Positions 8,801 to 19,077 of a stretch of 64,000 nt of DNA are shown one piece after another (position 1 is the first letter of the stretch; every line of letters starts with the position of its first letter). Position numbers and translations under genes: made by a program. The notes beneath the pieces were generated by a model. The model had not been told where the DNA came from and did no database searches. It was given only the letters and a program-made list of their open reading frames with translations. The stretch is from UBA10939 sp050942745 (GTDB lineage Bacteria; Myxococcota; Myxococcia; Myxococcales; UBA5297), in NCBI GenBank assembly GCA_050942745.1, contig JBMNNX010000002.1:17544-81543 (forward strand). The letters run 5' to 3'.

Positions 8801-9387
8801 CGGCCGACCGGGCGGATCCAGCGCCACCGTCGGCGCCGAACGGGGGCGTGCCGGTGCCATCCGCGGGGTCACTCCGGGGGGCGTCTGCACCGCGACCCCT
8901 TGGTGTGCTCACCGCCCGCGCGGGGGCGATGCGGCCGGGGCGCGACCCCAAACGGGCGCCAACGGGCCGGATTCGGGTGCGCAGTGGCGCCCGATCCGGC
9001 CAGGTGCTGTTTCCGCGAGGCGATTCTTGGAGGTTTCGGCGAGCGACGCCGACTTCGAGCCGCGAAACGCCGGGTTTTTCGGATCGACGGTCGTTCACGC
9101 GTCACGTCTTTGGCCGGCAAGGCGCCTTGGCGGCCCCATTGTGACGCGACTTCTTCGTCGAGGCGGCTGGGGCGCGAATATCGCGGCGCGATATTCGCGC
9201 CCGGTCGTCCGAATCGAGATATCGCGCCGCGATTTCGTCCCCGAGAGACCAAGAGAGGCGAAATCGAGTCGCGATTTTCGCGAGCCGCCGACCGCGACCG
9301 AAAATCGCGCCGGGACGCGTACCGGTGAGAAGCCGGGCAAGCGTGCCATCGGCAGCACAGCAGGTCGAGGCGATCGAGGGACCCGAC
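8801..9387. other. Long non-coding gap between convergent genes
   Basis: A 587-bp gap between the ends of the HIT gene and the sigma-factor gene. No credible reading frame is visible. The right half holds three consecutive hairpins with AT-containing cores in an otherwise GC-rich setting (9170-9202, 9216-9237, 9258-9281). Because both flanking genes end here, the hairpins could serve as bidirectional terminators, but they lack T-runs. Confidence 0.6.
9170..9281. repeat. Cluster of three related hairpins with GCGATAT-type cores
   Basis: The first hairpin is a perfect 15-bp inverted repeat (9170-9184 and 9188-9202) around the loop GGC; its arm ends in GCGAATATCGC. The second (9216-9225 / 9229-9237) has GATATCGC against GCGATTTC, one mismatch. 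The third (9258-9281) pairs GCGAAATCG with CGATTTTCGC with a bulge. All share a TCGC/GCGA boundary and an A/T centre, so they look like variants of one element rather than chance. Confidence 0.6.
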
Positions 9388-10149
9388 CTACGCCGCGAGC
9401 GGCTCCAAGTAGCGCGACAGGAACGACTTGGTGCGTAGCTCGACCTGGCGCACCCGTTCGCGCGAGACGCCCCAGCGCTTGCCGATTTCCTCGAGCGTGC
9501 GTGGCGAGTCCTGCTTCAGCCGCTCCTCGAGGATGTCCCAGCCGAGATCCCCGAGCCGCTTGCGCACCCGCAGCAGCGCCGCGCGGACCTGCGCGTCGCT
9601 CTCGGTGCGCAGGTAGCCTTCCTCGGGCGTGTCGCGCTCGTCGACGAGCCGCTCGAGGTGGGTGACGTCGCCGTCGTCGGCCAGAGTGACGTCGAGCGAC
9701 AGGTCGCTCATGCTCGCGCGCTGGCTTTCGCCGCCGCGCACCTGACTGCGGTTGTCGTGCACGTGGCGCTGGATGTAGGCGCGGATCCACCAGACCGCGT
9801 AGGTGGCGAAGCGCGTGCCCTTCTTCGGGTTGTAGTGCTCGGTCGCCTTGAGCAGCCCGATGTTGCCCTCCTGGACCAGGTCGTCGATGCGCGAGCCGCC
9901 GTGGGCGTACTTGCGAGCGATCGAGACGACCAGGGCCAGATTGGCGGTCACCAGCCTGTCGCGAGCGGCGCGATCGCCGCGGCGAGCGAGCCGGGACAGC
10001 TCGATCTCCTCTTCTCGCGTCAGGTGGCGAAAGCGCCCCAGACCGTTGAGGTAGCCGGACAGCCCAGAGACTCGAGCGGCGCGGTGTGCTTGCCGTACCT
10101 TCGGGCTGCGGGCGCGGTTGACGTTGAGACGGGGCTTGATGGTCGCCAT
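9388..10149 (-). CDS. RNA polymerase sigma factor, sigma-70 group 3 (RpoH/SigB-C-like)
   Basis: A 253-residue sigma factor. Region 1.2/2.1 begins near LSGYLNGLGRF. Regions 2.2-2.4 are clear, with DLVQEGNIGLLKA and RFATYAVWWIRAYIQRHV. Region 4 ends in an HTH (LEEIGKRWGVSRERVRQVE). Region 1.1 and the RpoD non-conserved insert are absent, so it is an alternative rather than the housekeeping factor. Its region 2.4 and length resemble RpoH and the myxobacterial SigB/SigC group, which direct heat-shock or developmental genes. The start at 10149 is fixed by GGAGGAG eight bases upstream; an upstream in-frame start at 10179 has no such site. No anti-sigma gene is adjacent. Confidence 0.9.
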   Translation of the reverse strand: MATIKPRLNVNRARSPKVRQAHRAARVSGLSGYLNGLGRFRHLTREEEIELSRLARRGDRAARDRLVTANLALVVSIARKYAHGGSRIDDLVQEGNIGLLKATEHYNPKKGTRFATYAVWWIRAYIQRHVHDNRSQVRGGESQRASMSDLSLDVTLADDGDVTHLERLVDERDTPEEGYLRTESDAQVRAALLRVRKRLGDLGWDILEERLKQDSPRTLEEIGKRWGVSRERVRQVELRTKSFLSRYLEPLAA

Positions 10150-10408
10150 GGCCGCTCCTCCCTGCAGGATTTCGACCATTGGATGCAGCGAGCGAGCAGA
10201 ACGTTTCCGAAAGCCTGAAGTCGCGCTATCGACCGCAAGAACAGCCGAGGGCCGAACAAGCTTCCGGGCGGCGGGCGCGCTGGGTTCCGACCCGCAGCGC
10301 GGGCGCCCAGGCGATGGGTTCCGCCCGACCTAGCGGACGCGAGCTGCGGCAGGCGCGGCCGACCTCTCCGGCGGTCGCGCGCGTCGCGAGAGAAGCGCGG
10401 TCGCGCTG

Positions 10409-10451
10409 CGATGGGTGCGGACGAACCCACGCGCGCGAAACGCACCCATCG
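10409..10451. repeat. 11-bp perfect inverted repeat
   Basis: CGATGGGTGCG at 10409-10419 is mirrored by CGCACCCATCG at 10441-10451, separated by 21 bases. It lies about 260 bp upstream of the sigma-factor start and about 140 bp downstream of korB. It could be an operator, a terminator stem or an RNA structure; nothing decides between these. Confidence 0.5.
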
Positions 10452-10537
10452 ACATCCAGGGCCGGCAGCCGGCGCGTTGCGAAGCGTCGCATCGCGCGGC
10501 CCAAGCGCGCGTTCGGCGAGCGTGTCGATTCCTCGCC

Positions 10538-10556
10538 GGGCGCACCGCCTGCGCCC
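10538..10556. repeat. Palindromic repeat, family A (single copy)
   Basis: GGGCGCA and TGCGCCC flank CCGCC. The left flank TCGATTCCTCG is shared with the array at 45198, so the homology reaches beyond the palindrome. It lies 35 bp downstream of the korB stop. Confidence 0.5.
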
Positions 10557-10591
10557 CCATCAAACCCTCGACCCTCGACTCTCGACCGTCG

Positions 10592-11631
10592 CTACCGAAT
10601 CTCCCAGCTCTCGCCGGACTCGAGCAGGCTCTCCAGGCTGCCGGGCCCTTGGCTCTCGATGGCGGCCCGCTCGTTGCCGTGAGCCACCTGCTCGTAGACC
10701 GGGCGCTCCAGCGCGCGCAGCACGCCGAGGGGCGTCGGGAAGTCGGGCGGGGTCAGGCCCGCGAGCATGAGGGCGAGGCCCGGGCTCGTCGCCTTCTCGT
10801 CGTGGACGAGGATGTCCGCCTCGGTGACGCCGTCCTTGCCGAGCTCGACGACCTCGAGGCCGAAGCGCTGCGGGTTGAAGCGCAGGCCCTTGGAGCGCTC
10901 CTTGCCGAAGAGCATCGGCTTGCCGTGCTCGAGGACGAGCTGATGGTCGGCCTTGGTCTCCTTGTCGAGCAGCCCGCGGAAGGCCTTGTCGTTGAAGACG
11001 ACGCAGTTCTGGAAGACCTCGAGCAGCGCGGTTCCGCGGTGGTGGCGCGCGACGCGCTCGATCATCTCGCCCAAATGCTTGGGCTCGGCGTCGATGCTGC
11101 GCGCGACGAAGGTGGCCTCGGCCCCGAGGGCCACCGAGAGCGGGCTGAACGGCAGGTCGATGTTGCCGAAGGGCGCCGACTTGGTCCTCTGACCGAGCAC
11201 CGAGGTCGGCGAGGACTGGCCCTTGGTCATGCCGTAGATGCGGTTGTTGAAGAGGATGATCTTCAAGCCGACGTTGCGGCGCAGGGCGTGGATGAGGTGG
11301 TTGCCGCCTATCGACAGCGCGTCGCCGTCGCCGGTGGCGACCCAGACCTCGAGGTCGGGGCGCGTCAGCTTCAGGCCGGTGGCGACGGCGGGCGCGCGGC
11401 CGTGGATGCCGTGCAGCCCGTAGGTGTTCATGTAGTACGGGAAGCGCGAGCTGCAGCCGATGCCGCTGACGAAGACGAGCTTTTCGCGCGGCACCCCGAG
11501 GGTCGGCAGGGTCTTCTGGACCTGCGCGAGCACCGAGAAGCTGCCGCACCCGGGGCACCAGCGGACGGCCTGGCCGCTCTCGAAGTCCTTGCGCGTCAGC
11601 GCGGGGAGGTCCGGAGTGGGGTTCGTGTCGC

Positions 11632-11635
<4 letters not shown>
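10592..11635 (-). CDS. korB: 2-oxoacid:ferredoxin oxidoreductase subunit beta (two-subunit KorAB type)
   Basis: A 347-residue thiamine-pyrophosphate subunit. Visible motifs are WCPGCGSFSVL (residues 25-35) and GIGCSSRFPYY, which supply iron-sulfur cluster Cys, and the TPP/Mg motif GDGDALSIGGNHLIH with the downstream NNRIYGMTKGQ. With KorA it converts 2-oxoglutarate, or a related 2-oxoacid, plus CoA to the acyl-CoA and CO2, reducing ferredoxin. The ATG overlaps the korA stop as ATGA (11632-11635), implying coupled translation. The C-terminal 70 residues extend past the core domain, as in the KorAB enzymes of aerobic actinobacteria and myxobacteria. Confidence 0.93.
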
Positions 11636-13488
<1,853 letters not shown>

Positions 13489-14005
13489 GTCCAAGGCTTC
13501 TCCGCCGCGTTGGCCGCGCGCGACCCCGAAAGATTCAGGGTCTCGTGGTGCAAACAGCCTTCCCGAGGTCGGGTGTTCCAAGGCGCATAACTGATATAGC
13601 GGCCGGCGGGCGTGCCGGCCGCCGGACAGGCAGCTTTGCGGGCGGATAGCTCGCTGGTGGGCAGGGACGGTTTGTCCGCAGCGTGGAAGCAGGCGCTCGA
13701 CACGAGCGGCGCTTCGGGCCTCGGGAGAGTGGGCGAGCGGTGCGTCGAGCTGGGCCGCCGAGCCCGAAGCTCCGGTCCGGTGTTCCGGCAGGCGGCGTGT
13801 TGCAGCGCAGCCCGCGAGGGCGCGGCAGGCGAAGAAGCATCGCTCGATGGCGATTGCGGTCAGGGAAGCGTGGCGAGAGCGCCCGATGTCGCCCGCCCGC
13901 GCGCCCTGGCCTCTCGACAGCTGCGCAAGAGACCGGCGGGGCGCCTTCGAGAACGCTGGCGCGCAGTCGAGACCGAGGTTTCTCCGGCCGCTCGGACGGC
14001 GTCCA
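13489..14005. other. 517-bp gap upstream of korAB
   Basis: No convincing gene. The korA promoter should lie near its right of 13489; an AT-rich patch CTGATATAG occurs at 13591-13599. A hairpin GGCCGGC / GCCGGCC occupies 13601-13620. The remaining 380 bp, up to the end of the acyl-CoA ligase gene, show nothing recognisable. Confidence 0.5.
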
Positions 14006-15700
14006 TCACGCGGGAGGCGCGCTGGCGGCGCGGGCCTCAGCAGGAGCCGGCTCGACCAGCCGGCGCCGCAGCACCTTGCCGACTGCCGACTTGGGCAGCT
14101 CGGGGCGGAGCTCGACCGCGGTCGGGACTTTGTACTTGGCCATCCGCTCCTTGCACCAGCCGATGATCTCCTGCTCGCTGAGCGCGGCGCCGTCCTTCGG
14201 AACGACGAAGACCTTCACCGTCTCGCCACGGTAGGGATGAGGCACGCCGACCGCTGCCGCTTCGGCGACCTGGGGATGCTGGCAGAGCGTCTCTTCGATC
14301 TCGCCCGGATAGATCTTGTAGCCGCCGGCGATGATCAGGTCCTTCTTGCGCGCGTGCAGGATGAAGTAGCCCTGCTCGTCCATGCTCGCGATGTCGCCGG
14401 TGCGCAGCCACCCGTCGCGCAGGATGGTCTCGGTCTCCTCGGGTTGCTTCCAGTAGCCCTTCATCACCTGCGGCCCGCGAATCCAGAGCTCGCCCCTCTC
14501 GCCCGGGCCGAGCTCGGTCTCCCCGTCGTCGGTGCTGACGATCTTGCAGTCCACCTCAGGCCACGGCAGCCCGATGGCGCCGACGACGCCGCCGCTGTAG
14601 ACGGGGTTGGCGTGCGTGACCGGAGAGGCCTCGCTCAAGCCGTACCCTTCGACGACCTTGCCGCCGGTGAGCGCCTCGAAGCGCTCCTTGACCTGCCGGC
14701 TGAGCGTCGCGCCGCCGCTGATGCAGGCGCGCACGCTGCTTAGGTCATAGCGGGCGACGTCCTTGTAGTTGCTCAGCGCGAGGAAGAGCGTCGGGACGCC
14801 GGGCAGGAAGGTCGCCCGGTACTTGTGCGTTGTCTCGAGCACGTGCTTCAGCTCGCGCGGGTTGGGGATGAGCAACAGCGTCGAGGCCGCGAAGACGCCG
14901 TAGTTGAGGCAGGTGGTCATCCCGTAGCCGTGGCTGAACGGCAGGGCGCAGGTGACGACCTCCTTGCCGATGTTGGTGTTGAACCAGACGTGGCACTGCA
15001 CGGCGTTGACGAGCAGGTTGCGCTGCGTCAGCTCGGCGCCCTTGGGCGTGCCCGTGGTGCCGCCGGTGTACAGCAGGCAGGCGCTGTCCTCGGGGGCGAC
15101 GCGGATGGGCTGGGGCAGCCGCGGGGCGCGCGCGAGGAACTCGGTGAAGCGCAGCGTGCGCGGCTCGCCGCGAAGGTCGACGCGGTGGCCCTCCTTGCGC
15201 TCCCTGAGCAGCGTGAAGGCCGCCCTCAGGCGGACGGGGAAGTAGTCCTTGATGTTGGCGACGATGACGTGCTCGAGCGGGGTCGAGGCCCGCACGCTCT
15301 GCAGCGTGTTGTAGAAGGCGCTCAGCACCACCGCCACCTTCGCCCCCGAGTCGACGAGCTGGTGCTGCAGCTCGCGCGCGACGTAGAGCGGGTTGCAGGG
15401 CACGACGATGGCCCCGGCGCGAAGCGCTCCGTAGTAGGCGATGACGAACTGGGGGCAGTTGGGCATGTGGAGCGCGACCCGGTCGCCCTTGACCACGCCG
15501 AGCTGCTGCAGCCCCGCCGCGAAGCGGTCGACGGCCTCGTTGAGGGCGCGATAGGTCAACCGGGCGCCGAAGAAGACGGTCGCTGCCCGGTCGGAGTACT
15601 TCTTGGAGTTCTCGACGAGGCAGTCGGACAGGAGGGTCGAAGGCACCTCCAGGACTTCGGGAACGTGCGGCTCGTAGCAGCGGGTCCAGGGCCTGAGCAC
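14006..15700 (-). CDS. Long-chain fatty acid--CoA ligase (AMP-forming)
   Basis: A 564-residue member of the ANL adenylate-forming superfamily. The P-loop-like signature YTGGTTGTPKGAELTQ lies near residue 210. EGYGLSEASPV follows near 355, then the hinge region GWLRTGDIASMDEQGYF and the C-terminal catalytic Lys region KSAVGKVLRRRL. It activates a carboxylic acid with ATP and CoA to acyl-CoA, in the cytoplasm or at the inner membrane. The start is GTG at 15700, preceded by GGAGG. It sits between the two ferredoxin oxidoreductase operons on the same strand, suggesting linked fatty-acid or acyl-CoA metabolism. Chain-length preference is not readable. Confidence 0.92.
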   Translation of the reverse strand: MLRPWTRCYEPHVPEVLEVPSTLLSDCLVENSKKYSDRAATVFFGARLTYRALNEAVDRFAAGLQQLGVVKGDRVALHMPNCPQFVIAYYGALRAGAIVVPCNPLYVARELQHQLVDSGAKVAVVLSAFYNTLQSVRASTPLEHVIVANIKDYFPVRLRAAFTLLRERKEGHRVDLRGEPRTLRFTEFLARAPRLPQPIRVAPEDSACLLYTGGTTGTPKGAELTQRNLLVNAVQCHVWFNTNIGKEVVTCALPFSHGYGMTTCLNYGVFAASTLLLIPNPRELKHVLETTHKYRATFLPGVPTLFLALSNYKDVARYDLSSVRACISGGATLSRQVKERFEALTGGKVVEGYGLSEASPVTHANPVYSGGVVGAIGLPWPEVDCKIVSTDDGETELGPGERGELWIRGPQVMKGYWKQPEETETILRDGWLRTGDIASMDEQGYFILHARKKDLIIAGGYKIYPGEIEETLCQHPQVAEAAAVGVPHPYRGETVKVFVVPKDGAALSEQEIIGWCKERMAKYKVPTAVELRPELPKSAVGKVLRRRLVEPAPAEARAASAPPA

Positions 15701-15963
15701 GAGGGGGCCTCCTTCGCTGCGCCTTCTCCCTGAAGGTGGTCGGGGGTGGGAGAGGCGAGAAGTGCGCGAGGGTAGTTATCCGGCTCTCGGGTGCGCAAGG
15801 CGCGCGCGCCCCGCTCCCGTTTCGCGGGTGACGCCCGAAAGGGGACAAAGCTCCTTCCCGGGCCGCCCAAAGCAAAGCCCCTCGGGTGGGGGAGCGCACC
15901 GCCGCGACGGCGAAGAGGGTGCGGCCTGGCCGCTGTGGCTGAGGCTCTGGGCCCGCAAATGAA

Positions 15964-15990
15964 GAGCCCCCTCGCGGCGCGAAGGGGCTC
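15964..15990 (-). terminator. Stem-loop terminator after korC
   Basis: GAGCCCC pairs with GGGGCTC (7 bp), with an inner TCGC/GCGA stem after one mismatch and the loop GGC. On the minus strand it is followed by TTCATTT. It lies 28 bp past the korC stop, a good position for a factor-independent terminator. The rest of the 318-bp gap (15701-16018) shows nothing else. Confidence 0.65.
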
Positions 15991-16018
15991 GTTGGACCGC
16001 GCTTCCCGTCGGGCGCGA

Positions 16019-16573
16019 TCAGCTCCGCCGGGCGCGCAGCTCCCTTCCGTAGGCGAAGCCCCGCTCGAAGGCGCGCAGGTTCAGATCGACCGTGCTTCCG
16101 GGGACGGACTCGGCGACCGCCTTGCGTGCGGCCTGTTCGCTGACGAGTCCGGTGACCGCGGTGAAGAAGCCGACCATGATGATGTTGAGCACCTGCTTGC
16201 GCCCGATCTCCTCGGCATAGCGGGTCGCCGGGATGCCGAAGACCTTGACGCCGGGCGGCAGGCCGGTCGGCTTGACCAGGTCCTCGTCGATGATGAGCAC
16301 GCCGTCCTCGCGCAGCTCGGGGCTGAACTTGGCGAAGGCGTCCTGGGACATCGTCACCAGGTAGTGGGGCCGGGTGACGTAGGGATAGGCGATCGCTTGG
16401 TCGTCGATGACGACCTGGGCGCTGCAGGCCGAGCCGCGCGCCTCCGGGCCGAACGCCTGGGTGAGCGTCGAGAACTTGTCGTCGTAGAGCGCGGCCGCCT
16501 TGCCGATGATGATGCCAGCGAGGATGACGCCCTGGCCGCCCAGACCACCGATCTTGATCTCGTTGAGGGCCAT
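16019..16573 (-). CDS. korC: 2-oxoglutarate:ferredoxin oxidoreductase subunit gamma
   Basis: A 184-residue gamma subunit. The N-terminus IKIGGLGGQGVILAG is the conserved glycine-rich motif of this domain. It is followed by TQAFGPEARGSACSAQVVI and a YLVTMSQDAF segment. It completes the catalytic core of the four-subunit enzyme and lies last in the order D-A-B-C, as in the Helicobacter oorDABC operon. The start at 16573 is 11 bp after korB, with GGAGAG upstream. A terminator hairpin follows. Function in the complex is firm; exact substrate is inferred. Confidence 0.93.
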   Translation of the reverse strand: MALNEIKIGGLGGQGVILAGIIIGKAAALYDDKFSTLTQAFGPEARGSACSAQVVIDDQAIAYPYVTRPHYLVTMSQDAFAKFSPELREDGVLIIDEDLVKPTGLPPGVKVFGIPATRYAEEIGRKQVLNIIMVGFFTAVTGLVSEQAARKAVAESVPGSTVDLNLRAFERGFAYGRELRARRS

Positions 16574-16584
16574 CGTTTCTCTCC

Positions 16585-17457
16585 TCAGACCTTCGGCTCG
16601 CGCGTGGGCGGGTCGTAGGGGACGAACTTCTCGCCGAGCGCGGTGCTCATCCGCTTGTTCATCGCCTCGAGCCAGGTGGGCCTTCGGGTGTCGACGAAGG
16701 TGCCGACCACGATCTGCCCGCGATAGTCGAGGGCGGCCTCGCGCGTGTCGGCTCCGTGCTTGATGACGCTCTTCTCCTTGTAGAAGCGCATCTCGTTGAG
16801 CGCCTCGCCGAGCCGGTTCCGGCGCAGGTAGAGCGTGGGGCAGGGGGCGATGATCTCGATGAAGCGGAAGCCCTTCTTCGAGAGGGCCTCGCGCATCGAC
16901 TTGGCGAGCTGGCGCACGTGGTAGCTCGTCCAGCGCGCGACGTAGGTCGCGCCGGACGAGGCGGCCAGGTGCGGCAGGTTGAAGGTCGGCTCGAAGGCGC
17001 CGTAGGGCGTGGTCGAGGCGATGGCCGGCTCCGGCGTGGTCGGCGTCACCTGGCCGCCTGTCATGCCGTAGGTGAAGTTGTTGACGCAGATGCACAGCAG
17101 GTCGCTGTTGCGCCGGGCGGCATGGATGAAGTGGTTGCCGCCGATCGCGGTCAGGTCGCCGTCGCCCGAGTAGACGACCACGTCGAGCTCGGGGTTGGCC
17201 AGCTTCAGCCCGGTGGCAAAGGGGATCGCCCGGCCGTGCGTGGTGTGGAAGGAGTCGAGGTTCAGATAACCGGCGACGCGCCCGGTGCACCCGATGCCCG
17301 AGACGATGGCGACCTTGTTGAGGTCCTTGCCGCACTCGGTGAGCGCGCGGGTGAAGCAGTTGACGGTCGTGCCGATACCGCAGCCCGGGCACCAGATGCT
17401 CGGCATGCGGTCCATTCGCAGGAACTTGTTGACGGGATGCTCGCGCAGCTCGCTCAT
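16585..17457 (-). CDS. korB: 2-oxoglutarate:ferredoxin oxidoreductase subunit beta
   Basis: A 290-residue TPP-binding subunit. Motifs are IWCPGCGIGTTVNCF, SGIGCTGRVAGYLN, GDGDLTAIGGNHFIHA and NNFTYGMTGGQVTPTT. It is shorter at the C-terminus than the KorB at 10592 and clearly a different paralogue. Its ATG overlaps the korA stop as ATGA (17454-17457). Together with KorA, KorC and the KorD ferredoxin it would oxidise 2-oxoglutarate with CoA, giving succinyl-CoA and reduced ferredoxin. The reaction is reversible in organisms using the reductive TCA cycle. Confidence 0.93.
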   Translation of the reverse strand: MSELREHPVNKFLRMDRMPSIWCPGCGIGTTVNCFTRALTECGKDLNKVAIVSGIGCTGRVAGYLNLDSFHTTHGRAIPFATGLKLANPELDVVVYSGDGDLTAIGGNHFIHAARRNSDLLCICVNNFTYGMTGGQVTPTTPEPAIASTTPYGAFEPTFNLPHLAASSGATYVARWTSYHVRQLAKSMREALSKKGFRFIEIIAPCPTLYLRRNRLGEALNEMRFYKEKSVIKHGADTREAALDYRGQIVVGTFVDTRRPTWLEAMNKRMSTALGEKFVPYDPPTREPKV

Positions 17458-18611
17458 CGGGCGACCTCCATGATCGCGTCGAGGATGGCTTCCGGCTTGT
17501 GGACCGCCCCTCCGGCGTGGAGCACCGGGATGGTCCGGCAGCGCCCGGCCGCGGCCCGCTCGACCTCGAGCGACATCTGGCCGAGGTTGAGCTCGGGGAC
17601 GACGAGCGACTTGACCGACCGCGACAGCTCGGCGATGCGCTTGTGGGGGAAGGGCCAGGCGGTGATGAGCCGGAAGCTGCCGACCTTCACGCCCTTCTTG
17701 CGCGCCATCTCGGCGGCGCGCTGCGCGACGCGCGAGGTGATGCCGTAGGAGACGATGACGACGTCGGCGCCCTCGGTGTCCTTCTCCTCCCAGCGCAGGA
17801 TCTTGTCGGCGTTCTTCTCGATCTTGTCGACCAGCCGCCCCACCAGCTTCTCGTGCGTGGCCGCGTTCATCGCCGGGTAGCCGCGCTCGTCGTGCGTCAG
17901 GCCGGTGATGTGGAAGCGGTAGCCTTCGCCCGCCATGCACATGTCGGGGACCATGTCCTCGCGCGGCGCGAACGGCAGGAACTCGCCGGGCGGCTTGTCG
18001 GTCCAGCGGCGCGGGGTGATTTCGACCTTATCGGCCGGCGGGATGACCACCTTCTCGGTCATGTGCCCGACGACCTCGTCGAGCATCACCACCACCGGCA
18101 CGCGGTACTGCTCGGCGAGGTTGAAGGCGTGGAGCGTCAGGTCGAAGCACTCCTGCGGCGAATTCGGGCAGAGCGCGATGAGCCGGTAGTCGCCGTGCGA
18201 GCCCCAGCGCGCCTGCATCATGTCGGCCTGCGCGGGCAGCGTCGGCAGGCCGGTCGAGGGACCGCCGCGCTGCACGTCGATGTAGACGACCGGGGTCTCG
18301 GTCATCGCCGCAAACCCGATGTGCTCCATCATCAGCGAGAAGCCCGGGCCCGAGGTGACGGTGAGGGCCTTGGCTCCGCCCCACGCGGCGCCGAGCACGG
18401 CGATGGAGGCGGCGAGCTCGTCCTCGAGCTGGATGAAGGTGCCGCCGACGAGCGGGAAGCGGGCCGCGATGCGCTCGACGACCTCGGTCGACGGGGTGAT
18501 CGGGTAGCCCGCGGCGAAGCGGCATCCGGCGGCGAGCGCGCCTTCGCTACACGCGTGATCGCCATCGAGGTAGTGGCTTCCGGTGAGAACTCCCTTGGGA
18601 TCAGCCTTCAT
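17454..18611 (-). CDS. korA: 2-oxoglutarate:ferredoxin oxidoreductase subunit alpha
   Basis: A 385-residue alpha subunit without a fused gamma domain. It begins with HYLDGDHACSEGALAAGC, then AAGYPITPSTEVVE, a VTSGPGFSLMMEHIGFA segment and the family hallmark RGGPSTGLPTLPAQAD. Near the end, PELNLGQMSLEVERA is the usual C-terminal signature. It lies 9 bp after korD and overlaps korB by 4 bp, so all four kor genes form one operon. Paralogous to the alpha part of the fused KorA at 11632-13488. Confidence 0.93.
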   Translation of the reverse strand: MKADPKGVLTGSHYLDGDHACSEGALAAGCRFAAGYPITPSTEVVERIAARFPLVGGTFIQLEDELAASIAVLGAAWGGAKALTVTSGPGFSLMMEHIGFAAMTETPVVYIDVQRGGPSTGLPTLPAQADMMQARWGSHGDYRLIALCPNSPQECFDLTLHAFNLAEQYRVPVVVMLDEVVGHMTEKVVIPPADKVEITPRRWTDKPPGEFLPFAPREDMVPDMCMAGEGYRFHITGLTHDERGYPAMNAATHEKLVGRLVDKIEKNADKILRWEEKDTEGADVVIVSYGITSRVAQRAAEMARKKGVKVGSFRLITAWPFPHKRIAELSRSVKSLVVPELNLGQMSLEVERAAAGRCRTIPVLHAGGAVHKPEAILDAIMEVAR

Positions 18612-18620
18612 GGCGCTCCT

Positions 18621-18890
18621 CTAGGCGGTCTCCTCGGCCTTTTCGCGGTAGCCGAAGATGGCGAAGTCCGGGCAGTACAGGCCGCACATGTCGCAGCCGT
18701 TGCAGGCCTCGGGCTTGGCGAAGACTGGGGGGTGATAGCCCTTCGCGTTGTACGCCTTGTCCAACTCCAACGCGTGCGTAGGGCAGAACTCGACGCAGAA
18801 CGCGCAACCCTTGCAGTTGTCGCGATTGATGACGACCACGCCGCGAAACTTCTTCTGCTTGGTTGCGCCTGATGAAGTCTCGGTGTTCAT
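18621..18890 (-). CDS. korD: Ferredoxin-like subunit of 2-oxoglutarate oxidoreductase
   Basis: An 89-residue protein with two [4Fe-4S] motifs: CKGCAFCVEFCP near residues 26-37 and CNGCDMCGLYCP near residues 63-74. It transfers electrons from the KorABC core to soluble ferredoxin. The basic N-terminus precedes the clusters and no membrane segment is present. As first gene of the korDABC operon it lies just downstream of a plausible sigma-70-like promoter (18942-18970). It is divergent from the cyclase gene at 19078. Confidence 0.92.
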   Translation of the reverse strand: MNTETSSGATKQKKFRGVVVINRDNCKGCAFCVEFCPTHALELDKAYNAKGYHPPVFAKPEACNGCDMCGLYCPDFAIFGYREKAEETA

Positions 18891-18941
18891 CCAGGCTCCT
18901 AGTCCGGGCGAGGCGGGAAGTGCCCGGTGAAGAAGAGCAGC

Positions 18942-18970
18942 TAGCTATCAACCAAGCGTCGGGAAATCAA
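18942..18970 (-). promoter_or_regulatory. Candidate promoter for korDABC
   Basis: On the minus strand, TTGATT (18965-18970) is followed after 17 bases by TAGCTA (18942-18947), about 52 bp upstream of the korD ATG. The -35 is a fair match to TTGACA; the -10 is weak. The local A+T rise in a GC-rich genome supports it. Confidence 0.4.
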
Positions 18971-19077
18971 GAACACTTGCCGGTTTACAAAAGCCGTCGC
19001 GAAGCCGCGCGGAGGCGCCCGCGGTCGGGCGCGTCGAGCTTCTGTTAGCATCGCTCGCTGGCCGCTCTCGAATACCC

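Larger units (their letters stand above)
10150..10591. other. 442-bp region upstream of the sigma-factor gene, with inverted repeats
   Basis: No gene is visible. It should hold the sigma-factor promoter and the end of the korAB transcript. Two structured elements are present: an 11-bp perfect inverted repeat with a 21-base loop (10409-10451) and a single family A palindrome (10538-10556). Confidence 0.55.
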
